Positions 8,919 to 19,624 of a stretch of 64,000 nucleotides of DNA are shown one piece after another. Both the position numbers and the translations under genes were made by a program. Source of the stretch: Pseudomonas pseudonitroreducens. Lineage in GTDB: Bacteria > Pseudomonadota > Gammaproteobacteria > Pseudomonadales > Pseudomonadaceae. The stretch is from contig NZ_BQHJ01000002.1 of the NCBI RefSeq assembly GCF_021603645.1, positions 744,001-808,000 of the forward strand, written 5' to 3'. Numbering within the stretch: position 1 is the first letter of the stretch; every line of letters starts with the position of its first letter. The notes beneath the pieces are model-generated. The model did not search any database, was not told the origin of the DNA, and saw nothing but the letters and a program-made list of their open reading frames with translations.

Positions 8919-9395
8919 TCAGGTGCGGAGGTGGTTCTCCAGCAGGCCGACCGCGTCGCGCCAGCGCACCCAGAGATTGCCCTGCCAGTCCATGACCGGC
9001 AGCGCTTCGCCCAGTAGCTGCTGCATGCGGCGACGCGGCAGGCGGGTGTCGTGGTTCGGCGTATCGCGCAGGGCGGGCACCACCTCGTTGCTCAGCCATT
9101 GGCGCAGGCTGCGGTTTTCCGGGTGGTAGCAGTAGACCAGCAACAGGGCGTAGAGACCGCTTTCGCTGACCAGCAGTTGCGGCTCGGGATGACCGGCAAG
9201 TTGCTCGTAGCGCGACTGGTCGTGGTCCAGTCGGGCGATGAGTTGCACCTCGACAGGCCGGTTGAGCAGCTTGCTCAGGTCGCGCACGACGAACCACACC
9301 TGCTGCTCGATCAGCAGAGCACGCAGCTGCCGGTGGTGGCGGACGAAATACGCGGGAATCAGGCCGTCGTCGGCCGAGGAAATCGAGAGGTTCAT
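8919..9395 (-). CDS. BRO-N domain protein (phage antirepressor-like)
   Basis: 158 residues; AAGGAG precedes ATG 9395. The BRO-N fold is recognised from WFVVRDLSKLLNRPVEVQLIARLDHDQ (residues about 33-60) and the closing LLVSESGLYALLLVYCYHPENRSLRQWLSNEVVPALR (about 74-110), which is the conserved BRO/antirepressor signature. The C-terminal 45 residues (LPRRRMQQLLGEALPVMDWQGNLWVRWRDAVGLLENHL) are unassigned. BRO-N proteins are DNA-binding antirepressors of phages and viruses; here no other phage gene is close. Its long leader is hairpin-rich, and the gene plus leader lie between two 192-bp direct repeats. It is probably a domesticated phage regulatory gene; its target is unknown. Confidence 0.8.
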   Translation of the reverse strand: MNLSISSADDGLIPAYFVRHHRQLRALLIEQQVWFVVRDLSKLLNRPVEVQLIARLDHDQSRYEQLAGHPEPQLLVSESGLYALLLVYCYHPENRSLRQWLSNEVVPALRDTPNHDTRLPRRRMQQLLGEALPVMDWQGNLWVRWRDAVGLLENHLRT

Positions 9396-9429
9396 GCTGT
9401 CGCTCCTTGCTCATTCAAGAAGCCGCCGC

Positions 9430-9640
9430 CCGAAACTGCCGAAAGAGGGAGGCGGACCGTGCAAGGGTGGAAAACCAGCTCGTTCGTTGAACGCCGGCCG
9501 GACCGGAGTCCGCCTCGCACGGCCCGCCATAGACAGCAAAGCGAACCCGGCACCGAAGTGGTGCCGGATTGCCCCCAGCTATAGCGACAACGAACGAAGT
9601 ACAGGTTTCCACACCTGGCCACGATGACGCCGTGGCAGGG
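9430..9640 (-). ncRNA. Candidate C4-type antisense RNA/leader of the BRO-N gene
   Basis: The 426-nt leader upstream of BRO-N (9396-9821) has dense secondary structure on the minus strand. A perfect stem CCGGCACC/GGTGCCGG lies at 9547-9567. CGTTC/GAACG pairs at 9481-9493, CAGGT/ACCTG at 9602-9617 and GCCACG/CGTGGC at 9618-9636. A 9-nt inverted pair joins 9449-9457 (GAGGCGGAC on the plus strand) to 9508-9516. Phage P1/P7 C4 RNA controls an antirepressor by pairing through such inverted leader segments, and its antirepressor carries related N-terminal domains. The resemblance is from memory of that arrangement; boundaries are approximate and expression is unproven. Confidence 0.38.
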
Positions 9641-9647
9641 CGAAACG

Positions 9648-9830
9648 CTAAGCAGTGGGCTTGTAGGACCGCAACGCCGCGGCAGTGTAGGTGCCTTCCC
9701 AAGCGTCCCGCAGCAGCTTTACCGCCCCAACGCGATGACTTTCAGGAACTGCGAGGCTGTCGGGAAATTCGCCGGGAAACACCCTGCTCCAGCGTCCGTC
9801 TGAAGGAAGGGCAGCAAGCGGTTCGCGAGC
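9648..9830 (-). other. Short protein-like open frame upstream of the BRO-N leader
   Basis: On the minus strand a frame ending at 9648 (TAG) encodes about 55 residues ending HRVGAVKLLRDAWEGTYTAA and then ALRSYKPTA. The composition is less biased than shadow frames nearby, and it begins inside the REP pair at 9822-9895 without a clear start codon or ribosome site. It may be a remnant or a leader peptide associated with the BRO-N unit. No function is proposed. Confidence 0.2.
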
Positions 9831-9895
9831 AAGCTCGCTCCTACAGGTCTGCACCGATCCACTGCTCTTTTTGTAGGAGCGAGCTTGCTCGCGAA
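9822..9895. repeat. REP pair, GAGCGAGCTTGCTC type, inverted order
   Basis: Units at 9822-9844 (TTCGCGAGCAAGCTCG first) and 9873-9895 (GTAGGAGCGAGCTTGC), the reverse order of the pair at 243-321. It lies between the BRO-N leader and the second composite repeat. Confidence 0.85.
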
Positions 9896-9931
9896 CAGAG
9901 GTGCCCGACCGCACAGGAGCTGGGCAACGAC

Positions 9932-10123
9932 GTAGGGCGCATAACCCGGAACGGGTTATCCGCCAGCCATTCGACGGCGGATAAAGCTGGCGCGTTATGC
10001 GCCCTACCAGAGCGGCCGTGGTGCAAGCACCGGAAAGCGACGTAGGAGCGGACTCCGTCCGCGATGTGCCACCGGCCAGCACCGAGCGGTCGGAAATCGA
10101 TCGCGGACAGAGTCCGCTCCTAC
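9932..10123. repeat. Composite repeat, copy B (192 bp)
   Basis: Same length, order and orientation as 8674-8865: a GTAGGGCGCATAAC palindrome at 9932-10007, a spacer with GTGGTGCAAGCACCGGAAA, and a GTAGGAGCGGACTCCG palindrome at 10042-10123. It stops 15 bases before the pchP stop codon. Together with copy A it makes a direct repeat separated by 1,066 bp. Confidence 0.88.
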
Positions 10124-10138
10124 CCAGGCGCAACGCGC

Positions 10139-11191
10139 TTACTGGATCTCATCCGGGGTGACGATCACCCAGTTCTTGTCGGCGGTGACCGGCTGGCCGA
10201 GCTTGGCCTGGGCTTCGGCGTTCTTCTTGATCATGCCGTTGAGCTGGTCCATGTACTTGGCCTTGCGGTTGATCCACAGGTGCACGCCGTTCTCGGCGGT
10301 ACCGTTGAACAGCATGTAGCCGTCGCTGCTGGGGGTGTCGCCGCCGACCAGGATGGGCTTCTTCCACTGGTCGATGTAGGTGAGGATCGCCGCCTGCTTG
10401 CCGGCCATCCAGGTCGCCGGGGTCCAGAGGTAGGGGGTGATTTCCAGGCTCTCGTTGGCCTTGGGATCGTACTTGCCCTCGCTGATCTGCTTGCGCGCGG
10501 TGGTCAGCGCGCCACTCTGGCGGTCCTTGAGCAACGTGGTGACACCGATGACGTTCTCCGGCTTCACGTTGTAGCCGTACCTGGGATCGCTGGCGACCAT
10601 GCGCACCAGCTCCTCGTGGGCGGCGGTCATCACGTAGACCTCGATGCCGTTCTCCATCAGCTTGTTGTACAGCTCCTGCTGGCCGGTGAAGACCTTGGGC
10701 GGGTTGATCTCGATGGTCTTGACCACGTCGCCTTCGTAGTAGGTGCTGGGCACCGGCTTGCCGTACGCCATCAGTTCGTCGACGTAGCCCTTGAGCTCCT
10801 TGAGGGTGAAGCCGGAGAACACCTGGGCGACCCAGGGATAACAGACCAGGTCGTCGACTTCGCAGAGGCGGTAGTAGTAGCTGTTGAGGCTTTCCTTGTG
10901 GCCGTTGACGTCCTTGAAGGGAATGAGCTTGAGCGAGGGCTCGAGCTTCTCGCGGGTCAGCACGCCTTTCATTTCGAGGAAGGGCAGCAGCGATTCCTCG
11001 AGGTCGTAGCGGTAGCTGGTGTTGTCCATGTCGAAGACCGCAAAGGCACCCTTGTTGGCGTTGGCGGCGATCAGGGCGTCGAGCTGCTTGGCCGCCGGCG
11101 CCGGCCAGTGTTTCAGCTCGGTGGCGGCGAAAGAGGTGCTGGCGAGGCCGGCCAGGATCAGGCCGGCGAGCAAGGTGCGCATGGGCTTCAT
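10139..11191 (-). CDS. pchP: Phosphorylcholine phosphatase PchP
   Basis: 350 residues. A Sec signal peptide (MKPMRTLLAGLILAGLASTSFAA) is followed by a HAD-type phosphatase. Catalytic motif I is DMDNT at precursor residues 54-58, which becomes 31-35 after cleavage at residue 23, as in the P. aeruginosa enzyme. Motif II lies in YVMTAAHEE and motif IV in VGGDTPSSDGYM; the corresponding P. aeruginosa loop, as I recall it, reads GDTPDSD. PchP is periplasmic and releases choline from phosphorylcholine, which is made from host or membrane phosphatidylcholine by phospholipase C. The ATG has GGGGGAG upstream. No choline transporter lies beside it here, unlike my recollection of PAO1. Confidence 0.92.
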   Translation of the reverse strand: MKPMRTLLAGLILAGLASTSFAATELKHWPAPAAKQLDALIAANANKGAFAVFDMDNTSYRYDLEESLLPFLEMKGVLTREKLEPSLKLIPFKDVNGHKESLNSYYYRLCEVDDLVCYPWVAQVFSGFTLKELKGYVDELMAYGKPVPSTYYEGDVVKTIEINPPKVFTGQQELYNKLMENGIEVYVMTAAHEELVRMVASDPRYGYNVKPENVIGVTTLLKDRQSGALTTARKQISEGKYDPKANESLEITPYLWTPATWMAGKQAAILTYIDQWKKPILVGGDTPSSDGYMLFNGTAENGVHLWINRKAKYMDQLNGMIKKNAEAQAKLGQPVTADKNWVIVTPDEIQ

Positions 11192-11375
11192 GAAACTCCC
11201 CCGAGTGGTGTTGTTGGAATGGGGAAGGCCTGAAACGGGCCTTCACTGGACTAGTCCAGCAATGACCCTAGCAAAGCGCTGTTTCAGCTCTGCGACGGCA
11301 GCGACGCGAACCGTCGCGAAGGCGGCAGGACATGTCCATACGCGCCACGTGGCTTTGCTGTCGGCGACGACTGGT
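11192..11375. promoter_or_regulatory. pchP upstream region with palindromes
   Basis: The gap carries a hairpin AAGGCC/GGCCTT (11225-11243) and, immediately after it, the 12-bp perfect palindrome TGGACTAGTCCA (11247-11258), 56 bases before the pchP start. In P. aeruginosa pchP is induced by the AraC-type regulator GbdR in response to glycine betaine; no site was assigned here. Confidence 0.35.
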
Positions 11376-12323
11376 CTAGTTCACGCTGCGGCGCAGGCGT
11401 CCGGGGGCGTCGCCGTAGGTTTCCTTGAATTTCTTGGTGAAGGAGGCCTGGGACTGGTAGCCGACCTGGGCGGCAATGTCGGTGAGGCTCAATTGCGAGC
11501 TGCTCAGCAGGCGGTAGGCGAGCTCCATGCGGACCTGTGTCAGCAGCGCCCAGGGCGATTGCCCGGCCAGTTGGGTGAATTGCCGGGTAAAGGTTGCGCG
11601 CGACATGCTCGCACGCTCGGCGAGCGCTTCGATGGTCCATTCATGCGCGGGATCGTCGAGCATTGCCTGCCAGGCGCGGCCCAGGCGCTTGTCGCCGAGC
11701 AGTGCCAGGGTCCCGCTGCCTGGCGCGTGGGTTTGCAGGTGGACGCGCAGGATCAGGGTGAACAGCGCCGACGACAGTGCATCAACAAGGAAGCGCGCAC
11801 CGGCCTGGTTGCCATCCGCTTCTGCCCGCAGTAATCCCACCAGCGCCGCGACGGCGTCGCCGAGGCCGTTGTCCTGGCAGGACACCTTGAGGAAGGCCGG
11901 CAACGCACCGATCAGCAACGAGCCTCGCTGGTAGTGGAAGCTGCCGCAGAGCATATCCAGCTCGTCTTCACCCGCCCCCAGGCGATGAACGGGCAACAGG
12001 CCCTCCTGGCGGACGTCCGGCTCCTGCGCGGCGACGCGATTGCCCTTGCTGCGCAACAGGTGGGCAGCGCCTGCGGGCAGGAGCAGAACTTCGCCAGCCT
12101 TCAGATCCAGAACCTGTCCGTCAGGCATTTCTGCCTGACAACTGCCGGACAGCACCACGTGGTACTGCGCTGTGCCATCCGGCAGGGGTTCGTGGTCCAG
12201 CGCCCAGTCGCCGAGGAAGCGGCAGCGCAGGTCGAGGCTGCCGCGCAGGCCGGCGAGTTGGATAAGGCGATCGATGGAGTTCATGGTTTTCCAGGTGAAG
12301 GCAGTGGCTGACAGATTATCCAT
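11376..12323 (-). CDS. AraC-family regulator with cupin N-terminal domain
   Basis: 315 residues from ATG 12323, preceded by GAGG; an internal Met at residue 14 has a poorer site. Residues about 15-190 are a cupin sensor domain (YHVVLSGSCQAEMPDGQVLDLKAGEVLLLPAGAAHLL, then GSFHYQRGSLLIGALPAFLKVS). Residues about 215-312 form the double helix-turn-helix of AraC proteins (WTIEALAERASMSRATFTRQFTQLAGQSPWALLTQVRMELAYRLLSSSQLSLTDIAAQVGYQSQASFTKKFKETYGDAPGRLRR). This is the CupinCP/RCS-type subgroup often linked to small-molecule or redox genes. It follows the LysR gene after 9 bases on the same strand, so the two regulators are probably co-transcribed. Target genes are not evident; the divergent MATE pump is a candidate. 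Confidence 0.88.
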   Translation of the reverse strand: MDNLSATAFTWKTMNSIDRLIQLAGLRGSLDLRCRFLGDWALDHEPLPDGTAQYHVVLSGSCQAEMPDGQVLDLKAGEVLLLPAGAAHLLRSKGNRVAAQEPDVRQEGLLPVHRLGAGEDELDMLCGSFHYQRGSLLIGALPAFLKVSCQDNGLGDAVAALVGLLRAEADGNQAGARFLVDALSSALFTLILRVHLQTHAPGSGTLALLGDKRLGRAWQAMLDDPAHEWTIEALAERASMSRATFTRQFTQLAGQSPWALLTQVRMELAYRLLSSSQLSLTDIAAQVGYQSQASFTKKFKETYGDAPGRLRRSVN

Positions 12324-12332
12324 AGCGACGCC

Positions 12333-13253
12333 TCAGTCGAGGTATTCCACCGCTGGAATCCGCATCGATTGCATCTCCGCCTGAAGGAAGTCGCGCAACC
12401 GGCGCAGCCGCTCCTGGTGCCGGCGTGCGCGGGGCCAGACCAGGTAGTAACTCTCACCGCTGGCCACTGCGCTGGCCCAGGGCAAGGCCAGGCGGCCCTG
12501 CTCGGCATCTTCGGCAACCATCACCAGATCACCGATGGAAACCCCGTAGCCGCGGGTGGCGGCGACGATACCCAGCTCCAGCGTGTCGAACACCTGCCCG
12601 CCCTTGAGCGACACCTGCTCCCCCAGCCCCATGCGTTGCAGCCAGCGCCGCCAGTCACGGCGGTCGGGCGTGGGGTGCAGCAGTTCGGCGCCGGCCAGCC
12701 GCTCGGCATCCCAGGGGCCATCGGCCAACAGCGCGGGCGCGCCAACGGGAATCAGCCACTCAGGGAACAGCAACGTCGCCTCCCAGTCCGGCGGGAAGTG
12801 CCCAGCGCTGAGCAGCACCGCGCAATCGAAAGGTTCGTGGACAAAATCCACGCGATCCACATCCATCCAGGCACTGGTCAGTTGCACTTCGATATCGCTG
12901 TGCTGCATGCGGAACTTGCTCAGCCGCGCCAGCAGCCAGCGCATGGTCAGGGTCGAGGGCGCCTTCAGCCGCAGCACGCCTTCCTCCGCGCGCAAGCTGG
13001 CGCAGGCGCGTTCCAGCGCGTCGAAGCCATCACGCAGGCCGGGTAGCAGCATCCGCGCGGTTTCGGTCAGCTCCAGCTGGCGACCGCGACGCTGGAACAA
13101 GCGGCAGGCGAAGTGCTCTTCCAGCGTCTTGATGTGCCGGCTCACCGCGCTCTGGGTGATCGCCAGCTCCTCGGCGGCGCGGGTGAAGGAGGCATGCCGA
13201 GCCGCTGCCTCGAAGGCGCGCAGGGCATAGAGAGGCGGCAACTGGCGGTTCAT
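12333..13253 (-). CDS. LysR-family regulator (GcvA-like)
   Basis: 306 residues from ATG 13253, which has GGAG 7 nt upstream; a TTG 12 nt further out is less likely. Residues 1-60 are the LysR winged helix (LPPLYALRAFEAAARHASFTRAAEELAITQSAVSRHIKTLEEHFACRLFQRRGR), typical of the GcvA/AmpR branch. Residues about 95-295 are the periplasmic-binding-protein-like effector domain. It is divergent from the MATE transporter with 139 bp between starts, the usual layout in which a LysR protein controls the facing gene and itself. Effector unknown. Confidence 0.9.
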   Translation of the reverse strand: MNRQLPPLYALRAFEAAARHASFTRAAEELAITQSAVSRHIKTLEEHFACRLFQRRGRQLELTETARMLLPGLRDGFDALERACASLRAEEGVLRLKAPSTLTMRWLLARLSKFRMQHSDIEVQLTSAWMDVDRVDFVHEPFDCAVLLSAGHFPPDWEATLLFPEWLIPVGAPALLADGPWDAERLAGAELLHPTPDRRDWRRWLQRMGLGEQVSLKGGQVFDTLELGIVAATRGYGVSIGDLVMVAEDAEQGRLALPWASAVASGESYYLVWPRARRHQERLRRLRDFLQAEMQSMRIPAVEYLD

Positions 13254-13392
13254 GGCGGGCTCCAAAATCGCTCAGACATGAGTATGACTCATGGATGGCA
13301 TCGCATTTTTCCTTTTGTGCCCGCCGCCACGAGCGCCGGAGAATGGGGAACTATCCAACCATGCGGCGGCTGCCGCTTGCTGAGCCTGACTC

Positions 13393-14778
13393 ATGAAACG
13401 CCTGTACCGTGACGAACTCGCCGCCATTCTGCGCCTGGCCGGCCCGCTGATTGCCGCCCAACTGGCCTATGTCGCCATGGTGTTCACCGACACCGTGATG
13501 ATGGGCAAGCTCGGCCGCGAGGCGCTGGCTGCCGGCGGCCTGGGCGCGTCCACCTATGCGCTGGTCTCGACCTTCTGCGTCGGCGTGGTGGCTGCCACCG
13601 GCAACCTGGTGGCGATCCGGCATGGCGCCAGGGACGCGCGCGGCGTTGTGGAAGCGACCCAGGCCGGCCTGTGGATCGGTGGCGCGCTGGCGCTGCTGGC
13701 GGGCCTGCTGCTGTGGAACCTCGGGCCGGTTCTGATCGCTTTCGGCCAAGCGCCGGAAACGGTCGCCGGCACCATGAGTTTTCTGCACAGCATCGTCTTC
13801 GCCCTGCCCGGCTACATGGCCTTCATGGTGCTGCGCGGCTTCACCAGCGCCATCGAGCGGCCCGGCCCGGTCATGGCCATCAGCCTGATCGGCGCGCTGG
13901 CCAACTTCGCACTCAATTACGCCTTCATCGAGGGACTGTTCGGCCTGCCGCGCCTGGGGCTGGCGGGGATCGGCATGGTCACCGCGGTGGTGATGAATGC
14001 GCTGCCGGTGATCTTCGCCCTGTACCTGCGCTGGCACCGGGCCTATGCGCCCTACCCGCTGCTGAAGGGATTGTCGCAGCCGGACTTCAAGGTGATCGGC
14101 GAATCGCTGCGGCTGGGCATTTCCATCGGCGGAACCTACGCCGTGGAGTCGGGCATGTTCACCGTGGCGACGCTGTGCATGGGCGTGCTCGGCAGCACCG
14201 CGCTGGCGGCGCACCAGATCGCCATCCAGTCGGTGTACGTGGCCTTCATGGTGCCCATGGGGCTTTCCTACGCGGTGACCTTCCGCATCGGCCAGCACTA
14301 TGGCGCCGGTCGGCTGGTCGAGGCGCGTCGCGCCGGGCGACTGGGGATCGGCTTCGGCGCGACCTGCATGTTCGCCTTCGCCGCGCTGTTCTGGCTGGCG
14401 CCGGAGCTGGTCATCGGCCTGTTCCTCGACCACAACGACCCGGCCAACCGCGAGGTGGTGCAAATGGCCGTCAGCCTGCTGGCCATCGCCGCCTGGTTCG
14501 AGCTGTTCGACGGCACCCAGTGCATCGCCATGGGCGCGATCCGCGGCCTGAAGGACGCGCGCACCACCTTCCTCGTCGGGCTGGTTGGCTACTGGCTGAT
14601 GGGCGTGCCGATGGCGCTGCTGCTGGCCTTTCCGCTGGGCTGGGGGCCGAGTGGCGTGTGGTGGGGTTTGGCGTCCGGGCTGGCCTGCGCGGCCATCGGC
14701 CTGACGCTGGCGTTCGAAGCGAAAACCTCGCGCCTGCTGCGCCCGCGCACAGGCGCAGCGGCGCTGGTCGCTAGCTGA
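13393..14778 (+). CDS. MATE family multidrug/sodium antiporter (NorM-like)
   Basis: 461 residues with twelve predicted membrane helices. It begins MKRLYRDELAAILRLAGPLIAAQLAYVAMVFTDTVMMGKLG, the standard MATE first-helix region, and has the symmetric counterpart GISIGGTYAVESGMFTVATLCMGVLGSTALAAHQIAIQ near residue 240. MATE proteins export cationic drugs, dyes and fluoroquinolones in exchange for sodium ions or protons at the inner membrane. Regulation is probably by the divergent LysR protein. Its stop overlaps by 8 nt with the convergent GGDEF/EAL gene. Confidence 0.94.
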   Translation: MKRLYRDELAAILRLAGPLIAAQLAYVAMVFTDTVMMGKLGREALAAGGLGASTYALVSTFCVGVVAATGNLVAIRHGARDARGVVEATQAGLWIGGALALLAGLLLWNLGPVLIAFGQAPETVAGTMSFLHSIVFALPGYMAFMVLRGFTSAIERPGPVMAISLIGALANFALNYAFIEGLFGLPRLGLAGIGMVTAVVMNALPVIFALYLRWHRAYAPYPLLKGLSQPDFKVIGESLRLGISIGGTYAVESGMFTVATLCMGVLGSTALAAHQIAIQSVYVAFMVPMGLSYAVTFRIGQHYGAGRLVEARRAGRLGIGFGATCMFAFAALFWLAPELVIGLFLDHNDPANREVVQMAVSLLAIAAWFELFDGTQCIAMGAIRGLKDARTTFLVGLVGYWLMGVPMALLLAFPLGWGPSGVWWGLASGLACAAIGLTLAFEAKTSRLLRPRTGAAALVAS

Positions 14779-16531
14779 CCGAATCCTGCAGGCGCAGCGC
14801 GCGGTTGGCGCCGAACACCAGGAAGCGCGCCAGCTCCGACAATGGCAGCGGGCGGCTGATCCAGAAGCCCTGCACCTGGTCGCAGCCGAACTGGCGCAGC
14901 TCGTCCTGTTGGGCGGCGGTTTCGACGCCTTCGGCGACCACTTCCAGGTTCAGGTTGTGCGCCAGGTTGATCATCGCCCGCACCAGCTGCAGGTTTTCCG
15001 TGCGTTCATGCATGCCGCCGACGAAGCTCTTGTCGATCTTCAGCAGGGTGATCGGCAGGCTGTTGAGGTGCACGAAGGATGAGAAGCCGGTGCCGAAATC
15101 GTCCAGCGAGAAGCGCACGCCGAGTCGACCGAGGGCCTGCATGGTCTGCAGGACCTGATCGCTGCGGCGCATCACGGCGGTTTCGGTGAGTTCGAATTCC
15201 AGCCACTGGGCGTCGACGCCGCGCTCGCGGATCAGCCGCTCCAGGGTCGGCAGCAGTTGGCTGTCCTGGAACTGGCGGAACGACAGGTTCACCGCCATGT
15301 GCAGCGGTGGCAGGCCGCGCCCGCGCAGCCACTGCATGTCACGCAGGGCGCGGGAGATGACCCAGTAGCCCAGCGGCACGATCAGCCCGCTTTCCTCGGC
15401 CAGCGGCACGAAGTCGCCCGGCGTCAGCAGGCCGCGCTCGGGATGGCGCCAGCGCACCAGGGCTTCGAGGCCGACGATCTGCCCGGTACGCAGGTCCAGG
15501 CGCGGTTGGTAATGCAACTCCAGTTCGTCGCGACGCAACGCCCGGCGCAATTCGCTTTCCAGGTCGGCGAGGCTGCGGGCGCCACGGTTGATGCGTTCGT
15601 CAAAGACGTGGAAGGTGCAGCCCTGGCGCGACTTGGCCTGCTGCATGGCAATGTGCGCGTGCCACAGCAGCGGGTCGGCGGCCTCGCCGGCGCGGGCGTG
15701 GGCCATGCCCAGGCTGCAACCCAGCAGCAGGCTTTCGCCTTCGACCCAGTAGGGCTCGCCCAGGGATTCGACGATCAGTTCGGCGATCTTCTCCACGCGC
15801 TCCGGGTCGCGGCGGGTGTCCAGCAGCAGGGCGAACTCGTCGCTGCCCAGGCGGGCGATGTGGTCGCCGTTGTCCAGGTGCGCCTTCAGGCGCGCCACTA
15901 CCTGAAGGATCAGGCGGTCGCCGGCCTGGTGGCCGAGGGCGTCGTTGACGTGGCGGAAGTTGTCCAGGTCCAGGTGGCCCAGCGCCAGGCCGCGCCCTTC
16001 GCTCTCGCTCAGGCGGGCGGCGAGCAGGGTCTGGAAGCCCTGGCGGTTGGCGATGCCGGTCAGCGGGTCCTGTTCGGCCAGGCTCTGCAGGGTGTTCTGC
16101 AGCGAAGTGCGCTCGCGCACGTAGCGCAGGGTACGGCGCAGGACTTCAACGCTGAGGGATTCAGCCACCAGATAGTCGGCGACACCGACGGGCTCTTCCG
16201 CGGGCTCGCGCTCCAGCAGCAGGATCAGCGGCAGGTGGCACTGGTGAGCAGACGGCAATTTGCCGGGGGTGGCGAGTACCAGACCGACCTGGTTCTCGTC
16301 GAATAGCGCGCTGGCAGCCTGCCAGGAAGGGGCCGTGATCAGCGAATAGCCCGTCCCCAACGCGGCCAGATGCCCGCGCAGTAGCTGGGCCCACTGCGGC
16401 GCTTCCGCCAGCAGGAGCAGGCGCGTTGGTTCGACCGACGCTGCCAAGCGACCCCCATGTATCTCTAGAAAGGGGAGAAACTCCAGGCACCATCCCTGCG
16501 CCCATTTCTCCCGGTTTTGAAGCGACGCCAT
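14771..16531 (-). CDS. GGDEF/EAL cyclic-di-GMP phosphodiesterase (ProE-like)
   Basis: 586 residues from ATG 16531; a TTG start at 16447 would give 558 and cannot be excluded. Residues about 30-140 look like a degenerate receiver domain (TRLLLLAEAPQWAQLLRGHLAALG). The GGDEF domain (about 150-310) has GSDEF instead of GGDEF at its active loop, so cyclase activity is doubtful. The EAL domain (about 325-575) retains EALVRWRHP, DDFGTG and the EGVET motif, the residues required for c-di-GMP hydrolysis. It should therefore lower c-di-GMP and favour motility over biofilm. By position it matches PAO1 PA5295 (ProE). A 16-bp palindrome lies 36 bases upstream of the ATG. Confidence 0.9.
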   Translation of the reverse strand: MASLQNREKWAQGWCLEFLPFLEIHGGRLAASVEPTRLLLLAEAPQWAQLLRGHLAALGTGYSLITAPSWQAASALFDENQVGLVLATPGKLPSAHQCHLPLILLLEREPAEEPVGVADYLVAESLSVEVLRRTLRYVRERTSLQNTLQSLAEQDPLTGIANRQGFQTLLAARLSESEGRGLALGHLDLDNFRHVNDALGHQAGDRLILQVVARLKAHLDNGDHIARLGSDEFALLLDTRRDPERVEKIAELIVESLGEPYWVEGESLLLGCSLGMAHARAGEAADPLLWHAHIAMQQAKSRQGCTFHVFDERINRGARSLADLESELRRALRRDELELHYQPRLDLRTGQIVGLEALVRWRHPERGLLTPGDFVPLAEESGLIVPLGYWVISRALRDMQWLRGRGLPPLHMAVNLSFRQFQDSQLLPTLERLIRERGVDAQWLEFELTETAVMRRSDQVLQTMQALGRLGVRFSLDDFGTGFSSFVHLNSLPITLLKIDKSFVGGMHERTENLQLVRAMINLAHNLNLEVVAEGVETAAQQDELRQFGCDQVQGFWISRPLPLSELARFLVFGANRALRLQDSVS

Positions 16532-16566
16532 CCGGACATCCCACGGATGTAGACGAAACTTCAGAG

Positions 16567-16582
16567 AAACTCTTAAGAGTTT
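16567..16582. promoter_or_regulatory. Perfect 16-bp palindrome upstream of the EAL gene
   Basis: AAACTCTT followed by AAGAGTTT is a perfect two-fold symmetric site, 36 bases before ATG 16531 and in an unusually AT-rich 120-bp stretch. Its position fits an operator of the c-di-GMP gene. The cognate protein is unknown. Confidence 0.4.
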
Positions 16583-16740
16583 TCTTCAAGTAATGCTGTC
16601 ACAAGCCTAATACATGTACAGATTTATCCAAAACACATAAGTACGATCGTGTCACAGATCGCCGCTATTCCGAGCGGCACCCCGCCACCTGGCACGGCCT
16701 GATAGAATACGCGCCCGCTTCACTACAGACCCCCGCCTTC

Positions 16741-19553
<2,813 letters not shown>

Positions 19554-19573
19554 TCCAGCGCGATAACGAAAAA

Positions 19574-19602
19574 GGCGGGCACCGACAGGGCCCGCCTTTT
19601 TT
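19574..19602 (+). terminator. Terminator of xpt
   Basis: GGCGGGC (19574-19580) pairs with GCCCGCC (19590-19596), followed by six T residues. It lies 20 bases after the xpt stop. Confidence 0.9.
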
Positions 19603-19624
19603 CATGCCTGAAAGCTGGCCTTGC

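Noticed and set aside
9841-10026. Small minus-strand open frames in the composite repeats
   Set aside because: They repeat between copies because the repeats do (MHHGRSGRAHNAPALSAV type) and are translations of REP palindromes.
8604-10123. CRISPR-like array of repeats
   Set aside because: The units are palindromic REP types of different kinds with uneven spacing, not identical direct repeats with unique spacers; no cas genes.
10064-11233. Long plus-strand frame over pchP (389 codons)
   Set aside because: Antisense to a recognised gene with intact catalytic motifs; shadow of GC3 bias.
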